This document shows positions 1-9,344 of a stretch of DNA of 64,000 nucleotides, piece after piece. The stretch covers positions 372,001 to 436,000 of the forward strand of contig OX637630.1 of the NCBI GenBank assembly GCA_951802195.1. The letters run 5' to 3'. Position 1 is the stretch's first letter; every line of letters begins with the position of its first letter. The notes beneath the pieces were generated by a model, which worked only from the letters and a program-made list of their open reading frames with translations, was not told the origin of the DNA and searched no databases. The translations under genes and the position numbers were made by a program. Origin of the DNA: Tausonia pullulans (lineage: Eukaryota; Basidiomycota; Tremellomycetes; Cystofilobasidiales; Mrakiaceae).

Positions 1-464
1 AAGCCCGACATCGAGATTGTCTACCACGACGAATTCGGTCGGACACTCACGCCCAAAGAAGCTTGGAAGGCTCTCTCTCACCGATTCCAGTCAGTCGATC
101 GACTTTGTCACCCATTGCGGACGGCCCTCAGCTTATTGACCGACTTTGCTGGTTTTATCTTACAGTGGTAAGGGATCTGGGAAGGGCAAGACTGAGAAGC
201 GTCTCAACAAGATTAAGGAGGAGCGTAAGCGACTGGCGATGGCCATGGGCGACACGCCGACGGGCATGACGCGCAACTTCCAGGTGCGTGGTCGCCGTCT
301 GTGCTTTCTGCGAGGAATGGTTTGACCTGACTGGCCTCGTTACTCCCTTCCAACCACAGGAGCGGCAAGAGAAGACCGGCGAGGCGTTCATGATCCTCTC
401 GAACGGCAACAAAGGCACGGTCAACGAGGGCTCTTCGAGCAAGGGCAAGGGCCGCGGCAAGTGA
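1..464 (+). CDS. SNU66: SNU66/SART1 tri-snRNP protein, 3' end (partial)
   Basis: This is the C-terminal end of the U4/U6.U5 tri-snRNP protein Snu66 (SART1), a nuclear pre-mRNA splicing factor. The gene enters from the left edge, so its start is missing. Three exons are read: 1-89, 166-283 and 360-464, with GT-AG introns at 90-165 and 284-359. The spliced product carries the family's conserved end: DIEIVYHDEFGRTLTPKEAW, then a histidine split by the first intron (LSHRFH, followed by GKGSGKGKTEKR), then a RLAMAMGDTPTGM segment and a Gly/Lys-rich tail ending at TGA 462-464. Both introns keep frame. Identification rests on the DE-GR-LTPKEA and LSH-FHGKGSGK motifs, which are typical of SART1. Confidence 0.9.
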
Positions 465-822
465 GGAGGATGGGTAGGCTGCTTATCAATGCAACTGCAG
501 CAGTCTGTCTCGGACTGTAAATTTAGATGTGGGGGAAGCCGCTCTGTCAGAGAATGAGCAAGCAAGAGCGAGGGCGACGGTGTCGGAGAAAGGATGATGG
601 TGAACACATGCTGACGGGGCCGAGGACAACGGCTGCTGGTCCCCGGTACTCGCGGACGAGCGCTCGCCCTGTCGGGCTGACGTGAGGGCGGCGGGTGCGC
701 GCTGTCCTCGCTGGTTGGCCGACTGCCCTGGAACGACGAATCGGGTGGAGCCCGATGCCCTCCATCTCCCTCTGACCATCATCTCCTCTTCCCCCTTCCC
801 TCCATTCAACTCATCTCCGCCC

Positions 823-3242
823 ATGTCCTCTGCTTTCCGTGTCTCTCTCGCCGCTCGGGCTGCCGCCCCGCGAGCGTTCGCCCGCTCCTCAGCACCTGCT
901 CGCCTCCGGCGAGCGATTGCTGACGTCCCCCCAGCCTCGCCCGGCGGCCCCAAGGCCTCCAACTCGCCGTGCGTCCTTCCTTCCTGTCTTCTTTGCATGC
1001 CGCCGATTGTCGAGGGGTGGAATGCGATGCGAAAGGAGTCCGACCAGATTGTCGTGACAGACGAAGGCTGCCTGCCAGCCGCACTGGTCAGCCGGCGGGC
1101 AGCCCCGCCATCCCCAGGACTAGCGCTCGCGCCTGCGACGAATGAGGCCGCTCCCTGGTGTCAGACACACAGACTGACAACCGCATCGCGACCCCCTCTC
1201 CTCGAATTTCTCCATCCAGGTACTTCTTTGGGGCTGGAGCTCTCGCTCTTGCCGGTGAACTCGTTTCTCACTTTTCTGCTCTTCGGTGACTGTGGCTGAT
1301 TATGTCTTCCTTGGATTCCTCTTAGGCGCCGGCTACTACTTCTTCGCGACTGATGCGTCCCCCGAGGGTGAGCTACTCATCTATAGCCCCATTCAATGCC
1401 CAAACGAGCTAGCTGACTCATTCTGTCCTTGTCTACCCCAGAGCAGGGCAAGGTATATCCTTATCCTCCTCGCGTTTGCGATGTTCAGGGCTTCCCCGTT
1501 GATTCATCATCTCTTCCCTCTTACGATCGAGTAGAAAGTCGGCACGGCCGTCAGAACCGCTGGAGCTGTCGTCGAAGCTAAGACGGGCACGAAGAAGGAC
1601 CAGAAGGACTACCAGGAGGTGAGGAAGGGAAAGAAGAGATGCGACCAAACACTTGATCCTGGCCACTGCTGCTGCTGACCGATAGACTGGCCCTCTAGGT
1701 CTACAATTATATCGCCGAGCTTCTCGACGCCGATGACTAGTATGTCCTCCTTGCGAATTACCACCAATGAAGACGGACCTGTTCTAATTTTTGCGACCTC
1801 CAGCGATGACGGATCCTACGGCCCCGTTCTCGTCCGTCTCGCTTGGTGCGTTCGTTTGGGCCACTCGACTCCACCTGGCTCCGCCGATGTGCCATACTAA
1901 TTGCGCTTCACCTCTTCTTAGGCACTCAAGTGGAACTTATGACAAAAACTCCAACACTGGAGGCTCCAACTACGCTACGATGAGGTACGTTGGGCCTCAA
2001 GCGATGGTGATCAGGTCACCCCATCGGCTAACATGTGCTCTCTCCTCTCTTTCTTTGCCAGGTTCGAGCCTGAGGCAAAGCACGGAGGTGAGCGCGCTGA
2101 CATCTAGCGACAGTGCTCTCTCCTATGCTAACACATCGCTCATTCTTAAGCCAACAACGGACTCAACATCGCTCGCGAGGTCATGGAGAAGGTCAAGCAG
2201 AAGTTCCCCTGGATCAGCTACGGTGATCTTTGGACTCTTGGAGGTGTCGCTGCGATCCAGGAGATGCAGGGTCCTCACGTGAGTTCTCTACTGAGACCGA
2301 TGATGTCCGATGCAGCCAGCTCACCTCTAAAATATAGATTCCCTGGAGGCCCGGACGCATCGACGGCTTTGAGACGGACGTAACCCCAGATGGAAGGCTT
2401 CCGGATGCTTCTCTGGCCCAAGACCACCTTCGCCAGATTTTCTACCGGTGAGTTGCGTTCATAAGAACCTTTCTCTGGGCGTAGTTGCTCAATTTTCTTT
2501 ATCTTCCTGCAGCATGGGCTTCAACGACGAGGAGATCGTCGCTCTCTCTGGAGCGCACGCTCTTGGAAGGTGTCACACCGACCGCTCAGGCTTCGACGGA
2601 CCCTGGAGTGCGTTATCCCATCCCTTATAAGAGATCGGGACCCCTTCGTATTGACTGGACTTCATCCCTTCTTCTGATCTCTGAAGCCTTCAGCCCCACC
2701 ACCTTTACTAACGGTTAGTTAGCGCGTCGTTGTTTCGGTTGTGCTCAGCGCTGATACTCCTATTCTTGCTCGCAGACTACTTCAAGCTCCTCCTCGACGA
2801 GAAGTGGTCTTGGCGCAAGTGGAATGGGCCCAAGCAGTACGAGGACGTCAAAACCAAGAGCCTCATGATGTGTGTTGCCTCTTTCCCCCCTTGCTACCTA
2901 ATGCGCCATTGGCCGCTGATCCTATAAATATTCTCCAGGCTCCCGACCGACATGGCCCTCGTTAAGGACAAGTCGTTCAACAAGAGTGTCAAGCTCTATG
3001 CCGAGAACCAGGACAAATTCTTCGACGAGTACGTAGCCTCTCCTTTTCCTCTTGCTCTCTCTTCCTCTGGCTGTTCGACAAGCGGGCGCGTGCCTGATAT
3101 GCCTGACTGAACTTTCCCATTTTCCTTGGTCAGCTTCGCCAAGGCATTCTCCAGGCTCATGGAGCTCGGTGTCCCGACCGCCCAGTTCCCGGGCTCGCCC
3201 TGGACTATGAAGACGCTCGACGAGCAGGAGGACAGCAAGTAG
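823..3242 (+). CDS. CCP1: Cytochrome c peroxidase, mitochondrial
   Basis: Haem peroxidase that reduces hydrogen peroxide with electrons from cytochrome c in the mitochondrial intermembrane space. I read 16 coding exons: 823-968, 1220-1254, 1326-1367, 1442-1452, 1535-1618, 1699-1739, 1804-1845, 1922-1984, 2062-2087, 2151-2278, 2338-2447, 2513-2607, 2687-2713, 2776-2869, 2939-3028 and 3134-3242, all GT-AG. The N-terminus is rich in Arg, Ala and Ser, followed by a hydrophobic segment ([18 protein letters not shown]). This matches the bipartite presequence of yeast Ccp1. The distal haem site is VLVRLAWHSSGTYD (Arg, Trp, His) and the proximal site is [31 protein letters not shown] matches the family after splicing. 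Exon 4 is only 11 nt. Its 3' end faces the SNF5 gene 136 bp away. Confidence 0.95.
1442..1452 (+). other. CCP1: 11-nt microexon of CCP1
   Basis: An 11-nt internal coding exon between an AG at 1440-1441 and a GT at 1453. It supplies most of the residues Glu-Gln-Gly-Lys and is needed to keep the frame between the transmembrane exon (ends 1367) and the next exon (1535). It lies just after the predicted membrane segment, in the linker before the peroxidase domain. Confidence 0.7.
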
Positions 3243-3378
3243 AGCGGAAGGGGTGCTTCGATGATTCTCCTTGATAGTGTCTCTTTTCTTGTCTTCTTTG
3301 TTTTCTCGGGGGCTCCGACTTCTTGGATTGGATGGAATCCGACAGTATGCATCGACAGAGAAGGAGAACCCGCTTCTC

Positions 3379-5779
3379 TCAGCGCCGACGGAAGCGAGCA
3401 TTCGAGGTGTTCGTCGCGAAGCGAGCAGTCTCGCGGCGCATGCGCCTGGGTAAAATAGAGAAGGACCAGTCAGCCGATAAAACGGATGGAACGAGAGAAA
3501 GAGCACCCACCTGGTCGCACGCTCCCGCTCAATCTCCCTCTTCTCAATATCGTCAACGCTCAGCTCAAGCAGCACCGGCGCAAAGTCCTCCTGCTCTTCC
3601 CATCCACGCCAGACGCCCTCGAGACGTTTAGCGCCCTTGTTGCCGCGGTCGCGCTCGGTGCGACTCCATCCGGCGCCCACGAGACCGGCCTCGATGGCAT
3701 CCTTCTTGTGGCGGAGAAGCTCCTCATGGATGGCATGCGCAATCAGAGGGAGCGACTCGCCCGTCAGGCCAAGGTCCTGGCAAAGGAGCTGGGCAAAGTC
3801 CTCGGGAGTGAGAGGGGAGGCGAGATCCCATTCGATGCGATCCCGGAGGTTGAGGGTGGCGATCTGTACGTCAAGCTGGAGAGGGAGAGCGGCGTTGGTT
3901 TCTGATGCGTGAGAAGAGAAGAGAAGAAACACCTCACGTTGACAATGATTCGGCAGTCACTCTCGACCTCGACCTCGCCCTCGACCGCGGCCACTTCAGC
4001 TGCGGACTTCTCGGGCTCAGCTCCTCCTTCCTTCGCCGTTCCTTCTTCACCAGCCTGCTGGGGCGCAGGCGAGTTGACCATGGACTCCTGCTGCTGCTGG
4101 GGGGTCCCTGCCTGTTGCTGGTGCTGCTGCGACGGCTCCTCCGTCATTTCGATGTCCTGGTCATCCGCCTGTCTCCCCGGTGTGCTTGTCCCCGCTTCCT
4201 CCTCAGCAGCCGCCGCCGCCGCCGCCTCTGCCTCGCGTTGCTCCTGCTCTCTCTGCTTCTGCTCCGCCTCTTCCTCCGCAGTCTTCAGCCTCTCACCCCT
4301 AGCCGCCGCCTCGAGCATCGCCTTCCTCCTCTTGGCCTCCTTCCGCTTCTTCGAGTCCCGGTTCCGCTTGTCCTTCGGCTTCTCCGGGATGACTTCGACG
4401 GGCCGGATGTAGACTTCGCCCGAGTGGTCATCGTCGTACCCGACGCCCATCTCGGCGACCGAGGCGTACTCCTCGAGTTGGGCTTTGATCTGGGCAGTGA
4501 TGGTGTCGCTGTACGTCTGCGGGGGTATGTCGATGTCGTGGCAAAAGATCTTGGCGAACTGTTCAGGGGTGAATAGAGACTCTGTTTGTACGGAAGGAGA
4601 GAGAGGAAGAAGGGGGGAAGAGTGGGATCAGAGAGAAAGCGAGATGGATGGACGCAAGCTGAGGCGGGGACAGCACCGTTCAGGTTCCACGTGAAGCAGT
4701 CGCGTATCCGGTGGGTGTCCGTATCAAGATCGATCCGAATGGGGATGAGGACGTCCCTGATCTGTGCGGCGGCATTGAGCTGCTCTTCGGTCCTGGACAA
4801 GAGGCAAGAGAACGAAGGGTCAGGCGAGGCGTCGCGCGAACGACCGGACTCATCGAAGACAGTAAGACTCACGGGTAGTCGTACTTCGTTTTCGTGACGC
4901 GTTGAATGGTAACCTTCTCCGCCGGCGGCATCTCCCCAAGGAACGATCTCGAGAGATCCGAACCCTTCTTTGCAGGCGGCGGGGCATCCTTCCTCATGTT
5001 CGTTTGCCTCCTCGACGTCGTCGCGCCCCTTCGACTACCAAAGCTCCCGTCGGCCGGCTCGGCTGGCTCCTCATCGTCGTCATCCTCGTCGTCGTCGTCG
5101 TCGAAGCCCGTCTCGGTGTAGCTGACCATGCCTGAGGCTCGACCGCGCTTCGTGAGCCCGCCGGCTCCGGACGCTGCCGTCGAGGACGTCAGAGGGATGA
5201 TGGGCTGCATAAGCGTCGAGACGCCCGTTCGGAGACGCGAAGGGTACGACGAATGCATCGCTTGGGCGAGGCGCTGAGTGATGTCGATACATTGTCAGTC
5301 TCGTTTGTGGGGCGGATGCAACGGATAAATGGATGTCGGCCGGGAAACAGAGGGAGGAGGGGAGAGACAAAAGGCGCGCATGCAACGCGTGCTTCTTGCC
5401 CACTGACCTGGCGGTTCGTCGCGATTGTTGGGAAGAGAGGGAGCGGACCTGGCCCAAACGTCGGCAGCTGGGCCGGCGGCGGCGGCTGATAGTACGCATG
5501 AGGATCGGCGGGTGGAGGGCCACCGTGGGGAGCAAACGTCGGCTGCTGCTGAGGATGGTTGTGGGCCTGGTAGGGCGCGCCGGCGGGGTTGGACGCCGCC
5601 CCTCCCGGCTGGAAACGCGACGTCGTCGTGATCGTTGGGTTGGACGAGCGACTCAGGCGACGACCTGCCATCTGCGGGGGAGGTGTTGCGTTGGACCGTG
5701 AATGGGACTGGCCGAGTGAGGAGGGGTGGTTCGGGTAGTGGTTGCCCTGTGGGGCATAGTGAAGACCGTTGCCGTCCAT
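3379..5779 (-). CDS. SNF5/SFH1/SMARCB1 family subunit of SWI/SNF-RSC
   Basis: Core subunit of a SWI/SNF-class nuclear chromatin remodeller. From ATG 5779 the protein opens with about 170 residues rich in Pro, Gln, Ser and Asn. A basic/acidic stretch with an Asp run follows, then SNF5 repeat 1 around 4800-4440 (DVLIPIRIDLDTDTHRI, then LFTPEQFAKIFCHDIDIPP). Repeat 2 begins near 3966 (LDVQIATLNLRDRIEWDL, then LTPEDFAQLLCQDLGL). The repeats are separated by roughly 170 residues of Lys/Arg, Glu/Ala and Gln-rich sequence, much longer than in compact homologues. The tail is Arg-rich and ends FRRR at the stop 3379-3381, reached through an intron of about 70 nt. I cannot decide between SNF5 and SFH1, since fungi often have both. 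It lies 297 bp downstream of PIG-P on the same strand. Confidence 0.88.
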
Positions 5780-6076
5780 AGCGGAGGGTTAGGTCGGTGT
5801 GGATGAGCTCGGACAGAGGGCCTCTCTATGAGCGGAGGACAAGGAGGCTTCTGGGATGAGATTCGGCAGGTCACTGCTGATGGTGGTTGTTGGCCAAGAG
5901 GCGACGAGACGAGGACGACGCGCCGCCTTCGTCTCGCGGGCAGCTCATGGGTGTGCCTTCTCTGGACTCCAAGGCTGCAGTCACCATCCCATCGTGGATT
6001 TCTCAGTTGGCGATCCCTCTCCAGCAAAAAAACAAGCATGGGTGACACCTTGACTCAGTTGGTTGGTTAATATGTA

Positions 6077-6900
6077 TCAAAGAGCACCGTGGGCGACGTC
6101 CAGCGCCTGTGGTCTCCAACCACCGCCACCAGGATCACCGTTCTCGCCTGCTGACGGACGCCTTCGCTGCTTCCTCCTCCCGTACAACACTCGATTTGTA
6201 ACACCTAACGGGACATCCCAGGCCTCTGGGACCACGTCGCGACGGGCGTAACGAAAGATGGGCGATGGGCTGTCGTCCTCAGGCGTCCTTGATGGCAGCA
6301 AATTCGCTCGGTGATCTGACCAAACCGTATGTAGGACATCGGGTTAGTTGGCTAGTTGCAATCATCGGCCATTTCTAGCTCAAGGAGGAGGGGAGCGAGG
6401 GCAAACACACCTGTGACGAGAGCGAGCGACGTGAGTGGCGGTGTGCCCAGAAGCATCAGGGCGCCGTAGGCAAAGTAGGTCACCCAGATGAGGACCATCG
6501 ACCATGCTGGAACTAGGATGGCCCATTCTCTGGTCGCAAGCCGTGAGTCTGAGGTCAGCATCTGGCGGCGGTCGCGAACAGGACAGGTAGAGCAAGAGAA
6601 CGAGAGACAGGTGATCTTCGCGCGAAGCCGACTCACTGCTTTGGGTACCACTCGATCCCAAAAGCCTCGAGTGTGCTTCCTGGGACCAAGGCCCATATGA
6701 GATAGAAAACTGCAAGGAGCTGCGTATGGTACGGCCTGTCAGCTTCCTTGAGTACGACAGCCCGACGCGTCGACGACGCGTACCGAGGTCATCGTCGCAG
6801 CGAAGAAGCCGTAGGCCTCCTTGCTGTTGGGATGGGCCGGCGGGGACGGTTCCGGCGGCCACGGTGATATGGGGCTTGTGGGGGACGTGGGCGGTGTCAT
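6077..6900 (-). CDS. GPI19: PIG-P/GPI19 subunit of GPI-GlcNAc transferase
   Basis: Small ER membrane subunit of the enzyme that starts GPI-anchor synthesis by moving GlcNAc to phosphatidylinositol. ATG 6900 is the first ATG in frame. A Pro-rich N-terminus leads into NSKEAYGFFAATMTS, then after an intron LLAVFYLIWALVPGSTLEAF, with GIEWYPKQ closing the first membrane hairpin. A second exon gives REWAILVPAWSMVLIWVTYF, the second membrane segment. The last exon joins LALVTD to HRANLL and carries the conserved C-terminal element AWDVPLGVTNRVLYG, then a basic tail ending at 6077. Two hydrophobic segments and this C-terminal motif are the PIG-P pattern. The last intron (roughly 6319-6410) was chosen because only that join links the second membrane segment to the C-terminal motif in frame. 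Confidence 0.88.
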
Positions 6901-7066
6901 CGTCCTTGCGAGGTGGTCATGGTTGTTTGGTGGACGCGAGCGATACTGTCTGGAGCGAGAGGAAGTCAAGGGTCCTTCGGCGCGTCTCTCGCCCCTCCTT
7001 CGCTCTCAACTGTCATCGACCTGATTTCACCACGCATCGCATCATCCCATCCACTTCTGCCTCTGC

Positions 7067-9259
7067 ATGGACGAGCCCTTCGTCAAGCTCTTACCCGTAG
7101 ACGGCGTCTTTTCTCCCCAGGCGGTTCTCTTCCAGGGCGAGCAGCTCGTCTCGCATGGCTTCCCCGCCGTCGGCCTGTACAGCGGGTTCGCCCGTCATGC
7201 TTCCTCCTCCCTCGTGTGACATCTCCTACTGACGCTGCTCTCCGCCTATTTCAGCAGCTCTACCAAACTTCCGCCCCCTCTGGACTTCCTCACCGTCTAT
7301 GTGACGTCCCATCGCCTTCTCTGCACGCCTGCACGCGATGTGTTCGCTCCTCCGACGGCCTTGCCGTCCAGCGAGCGCTCTCCTTACCCGGATGGCGTCG
7401 CCATCGCACTCGCTGACGTTCGCCAGACCGAGTTCTACGCCGGGTTCCTCAAATCGTCGCCCAAGATCACCCTCACACTCGCCAACCGCGATGGAGAGCG
7501 CCAGCAGGCCATCGCCTCGTCAACAACGACATCCCCTTCGGCCCGAGCCGATGGAGCAGCGTTGTCGCCTCCCGCCAGGCTAGCAGGAGCAGGAACTACC
7601 TGTGCATGGCCGTGCGCTCTTTGTGGCTTCGTGAATCCTCCTCCTCCACCAGGAGAGGCCGAGAGCCAGCTCAAGTGCCAACTTTGTGGCGTCTCACGAA
7701 AAGCGAGCGCTCTCTCGAGATCGGCATCGTCCGCGGCAGCTGGGAGGCCCGTGACAACGGCTGTAGCTGCGACTGCTGATTCTTCTCCTCCTGAAGGTGG
7801 AGGAGGAAAAGAGGTAGAGGAGATCGCCTGTCCGGCTTGCACCTTCCTCAATCACCCGTCGCTGCCGAGCTGCGAGCTGTGCTCCACGCCTCTCCCTTCA
7901 AGACGCGTGTCGCCTTCTGATGGCGCAGCTTCCACCCTGTCCTCCTCATCATCATCACTTTCCCCTGCCATCGCTTCCCCATCGCCCGCGCAAGTGAGGG
8001 ACCCGTCATCGATGGCAACCAGGACTGTCCGGCTTAGCTTCCGTCGGGGCGGGGTGAAGGACTTCTACAAGGTCCTCAAGAAGGCGCTCGCGGATCGTGC
8101 TTGGACCGGAGGTCGACCTCGGCTGGAACTCTCCACTCCTACCACTGCCTCGGCCTCGACGGGCTCAGGCTCAGCGATGAACGAAAGCCGGAGCTTGGGA
8201 CCTGTCGTGGGAGACTCGCCGTCTGGCTTTAGGACTTCGGGGATCGGTTCGTTCCCGTCCCCCGCTGGGTGTCAAATGAGAGCGCTGCTTTAACCTCTCT
8301 CTCCCTTTTAAGACCGCATCTTGCAGACACTCAGCATGGAAGACTCAACTCGGAACGATACCATTGAGTCGAGCTTGCGCGATCTCGAATCCCTCATGGC
8401 TAAGGCGAGCGAAATGGTAAGTTGCCGCTGGTTTGTTCCCTATGTGCACCTCGGTCCTAGCTGACGATAAGCTCTCCCCCAGGTTAAGCTCGCCTCTTCC
8501 CTCTCCGCCAAGCTCCAAGCCACCCCTCCCTCCCAACAATCTTCCGAGCAAGCTTCCGAGATCCAAACGACGCTCCTCCAGCTTGGTCTTTCGGCGCCCG
8601 CAATCACGCAAGACATGGTCCGGTCCAAGGAGGAAGGGGTGTACCTCCGGGAGCTGGCGAGAGAGTTGGGGGGGCTGCTGGTTGGGCCTGAAGGTATGAT
8701 GGTTGCGCTCGTCCCTGGCCAGAGAGGAGGAAGTGGAGGGGGTCAAAAGGCAAGAGGTATCGTTGGACTCGACGAGGTTTGGTGCGCTTGGAATCGGGCA
8801 AGAGGTGTCGGTCAGTACGAGGCTTCCCCATGCCTGCTTGAGTGTGTGAAGACTGATGACTCTTTCTTAGCCCTCATCCCACCCAAAACCTTCCGCCTCG
8901 CCCTTCCCTACCTCTCGTCCTGTACCTCCCCACCCATAGACCTCAAACAATTCTCCTCGGGCCTTTGCGTCCTCCACACGCCACACTACTCCCTCCCGGC
9001 CTTTCGCGCCCGTCTTCTCCCCGCCCTCGCCTCCCTCTCCCTTGAAGGCATGGGCACGCTCGAGCTCGCCCTCGCGGAGGATGTTGGAGTCCAGCTGGTG
9101 AGGGAATTGGTAGAGGAGTTGGAGATGGGTGAGGGGTGTGTTGTTAGGGATAGCCAGGATAGGGCGGGGGGTGGGGGGGAGAGGTGGTTTGGGAATTTGA
9201 TGAGAGAGGTTGAGTGGGTGGAACTCAATGAGTTCCCTGGTGGCCCGCCCCGGCAGTAG
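7067..9259 (+). CDS. VPS36: VPS36, ESCRT-II subunit with GLUE domain and two NZF fingers
   Basis: Endosomal sorting subunit that binds phosphoinositide, ubiquitin and ESCRT-I. From ATG 7067 the GLUE domain begins (LLPVDGVFSPQAVLFQGEQL) and continues after intron 7186-7254 with LDFLTVYVTSHRLLC. It is interrupted by two C4 zinc fingers. Finger 1 is CALCGFVN followed by CQLC; finger 2 is CPACTFLNHPSLPSCELC. GLUE then resumes at RTVRLSFRRGGVKDFYKVL. The ESCRT-II winged-helix half follows (SLRDLESLMAKASEM; ARELGGLLVGPEGMMVALVP; LIPPKTFRLALPYLSSC; VDFLRELVEEL-like helix and a C-terminal WFGNLMREVEWVELNEF). Five exons are read, and introns 1 and 2 use GTTCG donors. The 3' end is 85 bp from the ARO8 3' end. 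Confidence 0.93.
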
Positions 9260-9344
9260 TAATAGTCACGATTTCATGAATACTCCATACAAATGTATGA
9301 TCGATAGTACTAAATCGACGAGCGGGTGAATGTCCCTGAGGCAG

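Noticed and set aside
3905-4576. Long plus-strand open frame rich in Leu, Arg and Ser
   Set aside because: It is antisense to the SNF5 gene; its composition mirrors the Lys/Glu/Gln codons of the other strand and it has no motif.
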